DNA of 64,000 bases from NCBI GenBank assembly GCA_031374935.1, contig JANMHB010000183.1, positions 1-64,000 on the forward strand, in the 5' to 3' direction. The position numbers and the translations under genes are program-made. The stretch comes from JACMLX01 sp031374935 (GTDB lineage: Bacteria > Gemmatimonadota > Gemmatimonadetes > Gemmatimonadales > Gemmatimonadaceae). Of this stretch, positions 36,040 through 46,447 are shown piece by piece (position 1 is the first letter of the stretch; each line of letters begins with the position of its first letter). Under the pieces are notes generated by a model. That model had not been told where the DNA came from, did not search any database, and saw only the letters and a program-made list of their open reading frames with translations.

Positions 36040-36936
36040 TCAATTCGTTCTGAGCGCCGCTGCAATCGCGAGGGCCTCCCTCGTGACCCCGACGTCATGG
36101 GTGCGCACGATGCGTGCGCCACGCGCCACTGCCAGCGCATGCGCCACCGCACTGCCCACCGCGCGCTCTGCGGGGACGACCACGCCGGTGAGTTCTCCGA
36201 TGAATCGCTTGCGTGACGCCCCGACCAGCACCGGATAGCCCAGCGACACCAGCCGCTGCAGCTCCCGCAGCATCGTCAGCGAATGCGCCGACGTCTTCGA
36301 GAAGCCCAGCCCGGGATCGAGCACCAACGCATCGGCGGTGATCCCGGCGGCGCACGCGTGCTCGGCCTGCGCCGACAACACGGCGCACACCTCCTGCATC
36401 ACGTCGTCTTCGGCGTACTCGGCCAGCGCAACCGACGCCATCTCAGCGACAGATCCGCGCGAGTGCATCAGCACCATGCCGCCGCGGGCGGCCGCTACCA
36501 CGCCGAACATCGCGGCATCGAGCCGGCCGGCCGACACATCGTTCACCGCATGTGCTCCGCCGTCGAGTGCGCGTCGTGCGACCTCGGCCTTCACCGTATC
36601 GATGGTGATGAGCAGCGCCGGCAGCCGCTCGCGCACGGCTTCGATCACCGGCATCACCCGGGCCAGTTCGACATCGGCCGGCACCGGCGTCGCCCCCGGT
36701 CGGGTGGACTCACCCCCGATGTCCAGCAGCACCGCACCGTCGCGCCAGGCCGCTTCGGCAAAGCGGAGCGCAGAGGTCACCGACGAGTGAATCCCACCGT
36801 CGCTGAAGGAATCCGGCGTCACATTGCAGATCGCCATGATCCGTGGCACCGACAGATCGAGATACGCGTCACGCAAACGCCACCGCGCCGGGACTGCGGC
36901 GGGTGGCGCTTTCACTGCGTTGTCAGCTTTACGCAC
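36040..36936 (-). CDS. folP: Dihydropteroate synthase
   Basis: 298 residues, GTG start, 30 bp after ftsH. Catalyses condensation of dihydropterin pyrophosphate with p-aminobenzoate in folate synthesis; the sulfonamide target. Motifs: IMAICNVTPDSFSDGG, LLDIGGESTRPGA, ITIDTVKAEVA, AVNDVSAG, LDPGLGFSKT, LVGASRKRFIGEL and the final ARIVRTHDVGVTREAL. Full length. Confidence 0.96.
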   Translation of the reverse strand: MRKADNAVKAPPAAVPARWRLRDAYLDLSVPRIMAICNVTPDSFSDGGIHSSVTSALRFAEAAWRDGAVLLDIGGESTRPGATPVPADVELARVMPVIEAVRERLPALLITIDTVKAEVARRALDGGAHAVNDVSAGRLDAAMFGVVAAARGGMVLMHSRGSVAEMASVALAEYAEDDVMQEVCAVLSAQAEHACAAGITADALVLDPGLGFSKTSAHSLTMLRELQRLVSLGYPVLVGASRKRFIGELTGVVVPAERAVGSAVAHALAVARGARIVRTHDVGVTREALAIAAALRTN

Positions 36937-36966
36937 GTCAGTGCGCGGAACGTCGTCAGGTCAGCA

Positions 36967-38969
<2,003 letters not shown>

Positions 38970-38970
<1 letters not shown>

Positions 38971-39527
38971 TACAGCAGACTCGCAATGTAGGGAACGTGA
39001 CGGAAGCGCTCGGCGTGATCCAGACCGTATCCGACCAGGAACTCGTGTGGCGCATCAAAACCAACGAACCGCACCGGGTGTGACAACTCGGTCGCGATGT
39101 GCTTGTGCAGCAACGCACAGATCTCGAGCGACGCCGGTTTCCGCTCACTCAGCAACTTGACGAGACGCTCCAGCGTGCGCCCCGAGTCCACGATATCCTC
39201 GACCAGCAGAATGTGCTTCCCTTCCAGCGTCGTCTCCGGGTCGTACAACAGCCGCACCACGCCGCTCGAGATCGTGGCGTCGCCGTAGCTCGAGGCAACC
39301 AGAAAATCGACCGCCAGCGGTCGGTGCACCTCACGCACCAGATCACTCACGAAGATGAAGCTGCCCTTCAACAACCCTAGCACAAGGAGATCGCCATCCG
39401 GATAGGCGGCGGTGATCTGCTCACCGAGATCCTTGCACTTCGCCGCCAGTGCGGCCTCATCGAACACCACGCGCTTCACTGCGCGTCCTTCCAATCGTGG
39501 ATCTGCCGTGGACACGTCGCTCACCAC
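38970..39527 (-). CDS. hpt: Hypoxanthine phosphoribosyltransferase
   Basis: 185 residues, GTG start. Purine salvage: hypoxanthine/guanine plus PRPP to IMP/GMP. PRPP-binding loop LLVEDIVDSGRTL around 108-119, LKGSFIFVSDLVREV (early phosphate loop), VDFLVASSYGDATISSG (flexible loop) and the late VGYGLDHAERFRHVPYIASL. Lies between tilS and ftsH, the same neighbours it has in Bacillus. Confidence 0.96.
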
Positions 39528-39669
39528 TCCAGTCGTCTCCCGATGACACCAGGGCCATCGTGTTGCGCGTCGTTACGGCACTCCCCTCGTACCCAGACGA
39601 TCACATCGCTGATTCCGCGACATCCGGCCGCGCTCACCCGCGGTGTACCGGCGTCGTACTTCGAGTAAC

Positions 39670-40677
39670 CTAAGGCGCGACCGATCGCGGTGTGGGACCG
39701 GCCGTTTGGGGGGGCGTGGCCGCGACCAGCCGGCGGCGATCTCCAGCCGGATCAAGCCTCCAACCGTCGCGACCGCTCTGAACGACAGCCCCACCAGACA
39801 GCGGCATCCGCAATCCCCCTGCGCCCTTCGTTGTAAACGCTGCGAGCCGGGCAGTTCCTCGTCGATCCAACACCACGCGCACCCGCCCCGCGACCTCCGG
39901 CCAGAACAGCGCCGCTTCCTCCGCACTCGGCAACCGGTCACGTTCCCGGGGCACGATGATAGAACCATCGGCCTGCCCGATGGGTGCCCAGAGTCTGTCC
40001 GTCGCCTGGGCAACGTCCGCGCGCCAACCCCCGGCAGCCCGGCCCAGTTCCAGCAGCCACCGCCGGAACCCTGGGGTGGCCCGCTCGAGCAGTGGCAAGA
40101 GCTCGAGCCGGACACGGTTGCGGAGGTGCCGACGATCCTGGTTCGACGGATCGTCCATATACGGGACGCCGCGGTCCATGACGAATGCCCGAACCCGCTC
40201 GCGCGGCACGTCCAGCAACGGTCGCAACAGCGGTCCGGGCGCGAGCAGACCGGCGAGCCCTCTGACGCCAGACTGCCGCAGCAGCCGCATGAAGACGGTC
40301 TCGGCCTGATCGTCCTCGGTGTGCGCCGTCGCGATCGACACACCGTAACCAGCCGCCACGCCGTTCAGGAACTCCCACCGCGCCTGCCGCCAGGCAGACT
40401 CGCGGCGTGGAAGCCCTGCACCGCGTCCGACGTGCAGCCGGATTCCGTGCTCAGACGCCCACTCGCGCACCAGCGCCACCGCCTCCCTGGCCGCAGTCCC
40501 CGTCCCATGATCGAAGGTGGCGATCGCCACCAGCGACTCCGGATGCTGCTCGAACCAGACCGACGCCAGCGCCATCGAGTCGGCCCCGCCGGACACCGCG
40601 AGCACAGCCGGTCGCGCAAAGGGTGCAAGCGGCGCGAGCAGCCCCCTCTCGCGTGGCCGCCCAGCGGGCATTAGCAT
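39670..40677 (-). CDS. tilS: tRNA(Ile)-lysidine synthase
   Basis: 335 residues. PP-loop ATPase that converts C34 of tRNA-Ile(CAU) to lysidine. The P-loop SGGADS sits at 29-34; further core motifs are ATFDHGTG, GIATAHTEDDQAETVFMRLLRQSG, RPLLDVPRERVRAF and DDPSNQDRRHLRNRVRLELLP. The C-terminal domain is reduced compared with E. coli TilS. Start ATG 40677 or 40671. Ends 142 bp before hpt, still probably one unit with hpt-ftsH-folP. Confidence 0.94.
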   Translation of the reverse strand: MLMPAGRPRERGLLAPLAPFARPAVLAVSGGADSMALASVWFEQHPESLVAIATFDHGTGTAAREAVALVREWASEHGIRLHVGRGAGLPRRESAWRQARWEFLNGVAAGYGVSIATAHTEDDQAETVFMRLLRQSGVRGLAGLLAPGPLLRPLLDVPRERVRAFVMDRGVPYMDDPSNQDRRHLRNRVRLELLPLLERATPGFRRWLLELGRAAGGWRADVAQATDRLWAPIGQADGSIIVPRERDRLPSAEEAALFWPEVAGRVRVVLDRRGTARLAAFTTKGAGGLRMPLSGGAVVQSGRDGWRLDPAGDRRRLVAATPPQTAGPTPRSVAP

Positions 40678-40707
40678 TCCACGCTGACCCTCAACGGTGG
40701 AGTTGGC

Positions 40708-40881
40708 GTGGAAACGAATGGCATTCTTGGCACTCTGTGGATGGGAATCGGCCTTGGCGCCTACTTCCTGGCGCTGACCTGGATCAACGTGCTGCTCGGG
40801 TCGTTCCTGTCGCCGCTCTTCATCGTGCCGATGACCTGGCTGCAGGACAAGATCGTCGCCAAGCCGAACCAGCGCAGCTGA
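40708..40881 (+). CDS. 57-residue hydrophobic membrane protein
   Basis: GTG start preceded by GGTGGAG five bases upstream; 57 residues beginning METNGILGTLWMGIGLGAYF. One long or two short hydrophobic segments (about 4-43), with a Pro between them, and a basic tail KIVAKPNQRS. Codon third positions are mostly G or C, as in its neighbours. Divergent from tilS, convergent to amtB, with a good terminator 100 bp downstream. Family unknown. Confidence 0.65.
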   Translation: METNGILGTLWMGIGLGAYFLALTWINVLLGSFLSPLFIVPMTWLQDKIVAKPNQRS

Positions 40882-40982
40882 ACTGCCGTCATACGTGCGC
40901 GGAAGCCCAGTGATCCACGCTCCCGACGGTTCACGACTCTGACGCCTGACTGATTCACCGCGACCACTGCGGCGAGAGTGAC

Positions 40983-41022
40983 AGCAGGGCGCTCCTCTGG
41001 TGAGGGGCGCTCTGCTCGTTTC
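40983..41022 (+). terminator. Rho-independent terminator of the small membrane protein gene
   Basis: 13-pair stem: 40983-40995 with 41004-41016, including two G-U pairs, loop TCTGGTGA, followed by CGTTTC. Orientation fits the plus-strand gene at 40708; it also separates it from the convergent amtB end at 41040. Confidence 0.7.
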
Positions 41023-41039
41023 ATCCGACGCTGCGCCGG

Positions 41040-42374
41040 TCAGTCGCCGCCGGAGAGCGCCTGGCCGTAGACCTCGTGTGCCGGCAGCACGACGCGCTGA
41101 CCGAGCGTGATCGCCTGGCCGGCAAACTCGGCCAGACCGCCGCCGTGGTAGCCCTCCTCGCGATGCTCCTTGGTGTCCACCCCGGCGAGTTCGTCCGCGA
41201 GGCTGATCCGGATCTTCGTGATTGAGTTCACTGCCAGGACCACGACCGGTGTCATCACGGCCACGAACGCAATCGTGGCCAGCACCGCGATGGTCTGAAC
41301 GCCGAGCAATCGTGAGTTGCCCGCGACCAATCCGTCCGCGCCCGCACCATTGATCACCTTCGTCGCAAAAACGCCGGTGGCCAATGCACCGACGATGCCG
41401 GCCACCCCATGACAGGCAAAGACATCGAGGGCGTCATCGATTGCCGTCTTCGCTCGCAGCTGGATCGCAGCGTAGGCGCACGCCGCGCCAACGGCACCGA
41501 TGGCAATCGCCGACAGCGGCGACACGAACCCAGCCGCCGGCGTGATGGCCACCAGCCCTGCCACGGCACCAGTCGCCGCACCAACCGCCGTCGCGTGACG
41601 TGTTCGGATCAGTTCGACCGCAATCCACGACAGCAGGCCTGCCGCCGCTGACGTATGCGTGGTGATCAATGCGTTGGCCGAAATACCATCCGCGGCCAGC
41701 GCCGAGCCGGCGTTGAAGCCGAACCAGCCGAACCAGAGAATGCCCGCGCCGAGCAACGTCAGCGGCACGTTGTGCGGAAGAATCGCGGTGCGACCGGCGT
41801 CATGTCGTCGACCCAGCATCCTCGCCAGCACCACCGCCGCCACGCCGGCACTGATGTGCACCACAGTCCCACCGGCAAAGTCCAGCGCCCCGAGCGAGCG
41901 CAACCAGCCGCCATCGGCCCACACCCAGTGCGCCAGCGGCACATACACCAGCGCGCCCCAGAGCAACGCGAACAGCAGAAAGGCCGTGAACCGCATCCGC
42001 TCGACCACCGCGCCACTGATCAACGCCACCGTGATGCCGGCAAACATCATCTGGAAGGCGGAGAACAGCACGTGCGGAATGCCGGCGCTGTAGGTCGGAT
42101 TCGGCGCCACACCGACACCCTGCATCCCCGCCCACGAGAAATCGCCCAGCCAGGTGGACCCGGTGGAGAAGGCCAGCGAATAGCCGGCCACCACCCAGAA
42201 CACCGACATCACCGCCAGCGCGCCAAAGCTCATCAGCATCGTGTTCAGCACGGCACGATTTCGTGACAGGCCGCCATAAAAACAAGCGAGCCCCGGGACC
42301 ATCACCAGCACCAGCGCCGTCGACATCAGCACCCACGCGGTGTCACCCGCCACCAGTGGCGACGCCGGCGTCAT
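41040..42374 (-). CDS. amtB: Ammonium transporter AmtB
   Basis: 444 residues from ATG 42374, overlapping the glnB stop (ATGA); further upstream the frame is only a shadow of glnB. Eleven-helix Amt/Rh channel: DTAWVLMSTALVLVMVPGLACFYGGLSR at the start, DFAGGTVVHISAGVAA (twin-His pore first His), WFGWFGFNAGSALAADG, DALDVFACHGVAGIVGALATG (second His), and a cytosolic tail ELAGVDTKEHREEGY that in known Amt proteins interacts with PII. Confidence 0.96.
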   Translation of the reverse strand: MTPASPLVAGDTAWVLMSTALVLVMVPGLACFYGGLSRNRAVLNTMLMSFGALAVMSVFWVVAGYSLAFSTGSTWLGDFSWAGMQGVGVAPNPTYSAGIPHVLFSAFQMMFAGITVALISGAVVERMRFTAFLLFALLWGALVYVPLAHWVWADGGWLRSLGALDFAGGTVVHISAGVAAVVLARMLGRRHDAGRTAILPHNVPLTLLGAGILWFGWFGFNAGSALAADGISANALITTHTSAAAGLLSWIAVELIRTRHATAVGAATGAVAGLVAITPAAGFVSPLSAIAIGAVGAACAYAAIQLRAKTAIDDALDVFACHGVAGIVGALATGVFATKVINGAGADGLVAGNSRLLGVQTIAVLATIAFVAVMTPVVVLAVNSITKIRISLADELAGVDTKEHREEGYHGGGLAEFAGQAITLGQRVVLPAHEVYGQALSGGD

Positions 42375-42763
42375 GATGCCGCCTGCCGCTGCGCCTGGCG
42401 CTGCACCGCATCGGCCGTCACCGGCGTCAACGCGGCGGTGTCCTCTTCGCCGGTGCGGATGCGCACGACGCGATCGAGATGCTGCACGAAGATCTTGCCG
42501 TCGCCGACATTGCCGGTGCGCGCCGAGGAGAGAATCGCGGCGATCGTGGGTTCGACATAGTGCTCGGACACCGCCATCTCGACCTTCACCTTTTCGTGAA
42601 ATTCGAGGATCACCGTTTCGGCCCGGTACTGCTGCACGACCTCGCGTTCGCCGCCATGCCCGGACACGCGCGAGAACGTCACGCCGGTAACGCCGGCTCG
42701 AAAGAGTGCGGCCTTCACATCGGCGAGGCACTCGGGGCGAATGATGGCGGTGATCAACTTCAT
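42371..42763 (-). CDS. glnB: PII signalling protein lacking the Tyr51 uridylylation site
   Basis: 130 residues from ATG 42763. PII core: MKLITAIIRPECLADVKAAL, GKIFVQHLDRVVRIRTGEED, T-loop of normal length. Aligned without gaps to E. coli GlnB, Tyr46 is kept (QQYRAET) but position 51 is Val, so uridylylation at that site is impossible. The C-terminus extends about 18 residues beyond the 112-residue norm. Genetic coupling to amtB points to the GlnK role of gating ammonium uptake by 2-oxoglutarate/ATP sensing. Confidence 0.93.
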   Translation of the reverse strand: MKLITAIIRPECLADVKAALFRAGVTGVTFSRVSGHGGEREVVQQYRAETVILEFHEKVKVEMAVSEHYVEPTIAAILSSARTGNVGDGKIFVQHLDRVVRIRTGEEDTAALTPVTADAVQRQAQRQAAS

Positions 42764-43007
42764 GGTCGGCGCATTCCCCTGGGCGGATCGTGAGGGTGAG
42801 ATGGGTCGGCCGGCCGGCGGCGGCGGCAGTCTGCCGCATGATGGCGATATCCGGGTGCAAATGCTATGACACACCGCCGGCGTCGTGCCGACGGCTGGCC
42901 CGGAGCACCCTGACGCTGCCGCACCCCGCGCCAACGACCGCAACCGGCCGTGCTATCTTCGCCTGACCCCGAACCGGGTCAGACAGGCTTTTCCCGACAC
43001 CCTCGCG

Positions 43008-45896
43008 ATGCGCCCTTCCCGCCACGGCGGTGCCACCCGGCTTGCTCGCCGGATCCTTCTCCTGCTCGTCCCGCTGCTGACCGCGGTGCCGCTTCCGGCG
43101 CAGGATGTGGTGCGCAGCAGCGTTGCCTGGCGCACGATCCGCACCCAGTGGTTCGACATGCACTATCCGCTCGATGCCGAAGCGTGGGCGGTGGAGCTGG
43201 CACCGCGGCTGGACGCTCTGCGCGATGCCGTCGCCACATTGGTCGGCTTCGCGCCATCCGGTCGGACGACCATCCTGATCGACGACCCGTACAATCAACC
43301 GAACGGCAAGGCGGTGCCGCTGCTCGGATCTCCGGTGATGCATCTCTGGGTCACGCCACCGGGGCCCACCGATCAGATCGCGAATCACCGCGGCTGGGGC
43401 CTCAAGCTGGCGTCGCACGAGTTCGGGCACATCGCGCACCTCACGCGGCCGGCGCGGCGATCGCAGTGGTACTGGCACCTGCTGCCCGCGCAGGTCAGTC
43501 CCCTGTCGATCGGCACCCCGCGATGGGCCGTCGAGGGGTACGCCACCTGGATCGAAGGCAGGATCACCGGCAGCGGCCGCCCGCACGGTGCCTGGCGGCC
43601 GGCGCTGCTCCGCGAACTCGCGCTCGAGGGGCGCTTGCCCAGCTATGCCGCGTTGAGTGCCAGCGGTGGCTACAAGGGCGGCAGTATGGCGTACCTGGCC
43701 GGATCGGCGTTCTGGGAGTGGCTCGCAGCGCAGCGCGGTGACACCTCGATGACGCTGGTGTTCCGGCGACAGACCGCCCGCGTCGCACGCGCGTTCGACG
43801 AGGCCTTTCGCGGTGTGTATGGTGACGGGCCCGCGGTGCTCTATGGTCGCTTCAGCGCCGAGCTGACAGCCAAGGCGTTCATCGCCGACTCCGCGCTGAA
43901 GCGCGGCGGATTGGTTGCCGGTGCACGGCTGGCACGCTTCGGCTCCGCGGTCGGTGGGCCCGCGATCAGCAGCGATGGCAAACGCATGGCGCTGGTGCTG
44001 CCGGGGCTGGGTGGAGCGCCGCCACGGGTGGTGGTCAGTCCGCCGGACAGTCAGGCTCCTGGCGTGCGCGACACGGTGCCGACGGCGCAGCTGTTGACGC
44101 GCGATCCGCAGGACGTGGCGGCGGTGCGCATCTATCCCCGCCTGGCGAAAGCCATCGCCACACTCACGCCGCGGCGTGGCCGATCGTTTCTCAATCCGCG
44201 ATTCCTCGATCGAACGGGCACCCAGCTCCTGCTGGAGTCATGGAGTTTTCGGCCGGACGGCTCACTGCGTCCTGATCTCGCGACCTGGAATCTCGAGACG
44301 CGCGCCGTGCGCTTCGTCACCGATGGCGCGGCCGTGCAGGATGCCGATCCCGCACCCGATGGCAGCCGCGCCGCCGCCATCAGGTGCATTGGCGGCAGCT
44401 GCGATCTCGTCCTGGTCTCGTTGCGCGACGGCCAGGTCACCACGCTCTCGGCCGGATCACCGACGAAGGTGTTCAGTCACCCGCGATGGTCGCCCGATGG
44501 GCGACAGATCGTGACCAGTGTACAGGATCGCGATGGGCTCTGGCGCCTGACGGTGATCGATGCCGGGACCGGTGCCAGCACGATCGTCACGCCGGACGAC
44601 GACGTGAATCGCCACTCCGCCAGCTTCGATGCGTCGGGGCGTGAACTGGTGTACGTCAGCGAAGCAGGAGGGATTCCGAACGTCGAATCGTTGCGTCTCG
44701 ACGATGGCACGCGCATCACGCGTACGCGCCTGACCGGCAGTGCCTACGAACCCGCGCCACTGCCGGATGGCAGCATCCTGTTTCTCAATGAGTTCGCCGG
44801 CGGTATGGACCTGCGACGCATCGAACGCGGGAGTGTCGCCAGCGCCGACGCGCTCCGCGACGTCGCCGCGCAACTGGTTCCAGCACTGCCACTCCCTCGC
44901 ACGGCCGGTGTGCCGCTGGCGACGGCGCCGGTTCCCGCGCCGCGCCTCTATCGTGCCGGTCCACGCAGCTACCGCTGGCTGGCGCAGACGGCACTGGCCC
45001 GCGACGGCATGATGCAGAGCGCCGCGCTGGCGAGCGCCGACCCGGCGAATCGCCTCGTCTGGACGCTCAATGGCCTGCTCGGCACGCGACCGGCCTGGCG
45101 TGGCGGAGTGGCGAGTCTGGCCTGGTATGGGTCGCGCCCGTCACTGCGTGCGGAATCGTTCTGGCTGGAGCAACGCGCAACCGCACAACGCAACGCGGCC
45201 AGCGTGCAAGGCGATGACTACCGCATTGCCGGTGGCTCGGTGGCGCTCGAACTGCCACGCGCCGGCTCGTCGTTGTCGCGACGCCTGTCCGTGAGCGCGT
45301 TTGCCGGCGCCGCACAACGTGGGGGACGCGAGTCTGAGCGACGCTTGCTCGCGAGCGCCAGTTACGCGCTCGGGGGTGTGGTTGGATGGCGGAAGTCTTC
45401 CGCGCTGTCATTGCGCGTGGCCGCCGGACGACTCGGTGACAGCACGACGCTTCGCGCCAGCCTCGCTGCGTCGGCAACCGCGTATCGCGTCCGCCTCGAT
45501 GCGCGAGCGCACCGCGCGCGCGCCGGGACGCCGGCGTTCGAGCAATTCAGCGCCGGCGGATTCGCGCCGCCACTCAGCGACAACGCCACGCTGGCGCAAC
45601 GCATCGCCATTCCATCGCTGCCGGTCGGCATCGCGCAAGGGAGAGCACTGTACGAACTGCGCGTCGAACGACCGGCACCACTGCTGCCCGCCACCGTGTA
45701 TGCGCATTCCGTCGGCAGTACCTGGAAGCTCGACCGGCACTCGGCCGTCATCGGCATCGAGCGCGGCATCGAATTTGATTACCTCGGGTTGGTCGGCTTG
45801 CCACGACTCCGCGCGCTGGCAGGCGTGGCGCGTATCGTGCGCGGTCCATTGCAGGACAAAGGTTCCGCATACCTCATGATCGGATGGCGTCCATGA
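43008..45896 (+). CDS. Secreted HEXXH metalloprotease with WD40-like domain and barrel-like C-terminus
   Basis: 962 residues from ATG 43008, signal peptide ending near LPAQD. Protease domain about 33-290: HEFGH at 137-141 and a likely third ligand Glu176 (WAVEGYATWIEG), the gluzincin layout. Residues about 310-640 contain PD40/TolB-like repeats (PAPDGSRAAAI, HPRWSPDGRQIVTSVQD, SFDASGRELVYVSEAGG). The last 250 residues have alternating amphipathic strands, as in an outer-membrane barrel. Related proteins are common in Gemmatimonadota. Overlaps the next start by ATGA. Confidence 0.85.
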   Translation: MRPSRHGGATRLARRILLLLVPLLTAVPLPAQDVVRSSVAWRTIRTQWFDMHYPLDAEAWAVELAPRLDALRDAVATLVGFAPSGRTTILIDDPYNQPNGKAVPLLGSPVMHLWVTPPGPTDQIANHRGWGLKLASHEFGHIAHLTRPARRSQWYWHLLPAQVSPLSIGTPRWAVEGYATWIEGRITGSGRPHGAWRPALLRELALEGRLPSYAALSASGGYKGGSMAYLAGSAFWEWLAAQRGDTSMTLVFRRQTARVARAFDEAFRGVYGDGPAVLYGRFSAELTAKAFIADSALKRGGLVAGARLARFGSAVGGPAISSDGKRMALVLPGLGGAPPRVVVSPPDSQAPGVRDTVPTAQLLTRDPQDVAAVRIYPRLAKAIATLTPRRGRSFLNPRFLDRTGTQLLLESWSFRPDGSLRPDLATWNLETRAVRFVTDGAAVQDADPAPDGSRAAAIRCIGGSCDLVLVSLRDGQVTTLSAGSPTKVFSHPRWSPDGRQIVTSVQDRDGLWRLTVIDAGTGASTIVTPDDDVNRHSASFDASGRELVYVSEAGGIPNVESLRLDDGTRITRTRLTGSAYEPAPLPDGSILFLNEFAGGMDLRRIERGSVASADALRDVAAQLVPALPLPRTAGVPLATAPVPAPRLYRAGPRSYRWLAQTALARDGMMQSAALASADPANRLVWTLNGLLGTRPAWRGGVASLAWYGSRPSLRAESFWLEQRATAQRNAASVQGDDYRIAGGSVALELPRAGSSLSRRLSVSAFAGAAQRGGRESERRLLASASYALGGVVGWRKSSALSLRVAAGRLGDSTTLRASLAASATAYRVRLDARAHRARAGTPAFEQFSAGGFAPPLSDNATLAQRIAIPSLPVGIAQGRALYELRVERPAPLLPATVYAHSVGSTWKLDRHSAVIGIERGIEFDYLGLVGLPRLRALAGVARIVRGPLQDKGSAYLMIGWRP

Positions 45897-46408
45897 CGAA
45901 GCGCGTTGCATGTCTGGTGGGGCCGGAGTACGAGGACCTCGAAGTCTGGTATCCCAAGCTGCGCCTCGAGGAAGCCGGGTACGTGGTGCCGCTGATCGGG
46001 ATCGGCGACGCCATGTATCACGGAAAACACGGCTACCCAGCGACGATCGATGCACACATCGACGACATCGACGCCGCGACGCTCGACGGCATCATCGCTC
46101 CTGGCGGCTGGGCGCCGGACAAGCTGCGCCGCATTCCCGCGGTGCTGGACGCCGTGCGCGCGGTGCACGCGCGCGGCAAGATGGTGGCCACGGTGTGTCA
46201 CGGCCCGTGGATCCTGATCTCCGCCGGCATCGTGCGCGGCCGGATGATGACCGGCAGCGTCGGCGTGCGCGACGACGTGGTGAATGCGGGCGGACTATGG
46301 ATCGATCAGCCGTCGGTGATCGACGGCAACATCGTCAGCGCGCGCGTGCCGAAGGACCTGCCGGCCTTCGGCGTTGCGATGCTGGAGGTGCTGCGGACGC
46401 AGGGGTGA
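45893..46408 (+). CDS. DJ-1/PfpI family protein
   Basis: 171 residues from ATG 45893 (ATGA overlap with the protease); an in-frame ATG at 45884 would add three. DJ-1/PfpI fold: VACLVGPEYEDLEVWYPKLRLEEAG with the conserved acid, GIIAPGGWAPDKLRR, and the nucleophile elbow VATVCHGPWILISAG with its Cys. Closest in pattern to protein/nucleotide deglycase-type PfpI members; reaction not certain. Confidence 0.92.
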   Translation: MTKRVACLVGPEYEDLEVWYPKLRLEEAGYVVPLIGIGDAMYHGKHGYPATIDAHIDDIDAATLDGIIAPGGWAPDKLRRIPAVLDAVRAVHARGKMVATVCHGPWILISAGIVRGRMMTGSVGVRDDVVNAGGLWIDQPSVIDGNIVSARVPKDLPAFGVAMLEVLRTQG

Positions 46409-46447
46409 TGCGTTGAGACGGCAGGCGATCAGCTGATGCGCTGACGC

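Noticed and set aside
39573..40343. 256-codon minus-strand frame within tilS in another frame
   Set aside because: TilS motifs are complete in the other frame; this one is Arg/Ser/Cys-rich without a family.
42375..42860. N-terminal extension of the amtB frame suggesting a fusion
   Set aside because: The extension is an out-of-frame reading of glnB; the ATGA overlap at 42371-42374 marks the true start.
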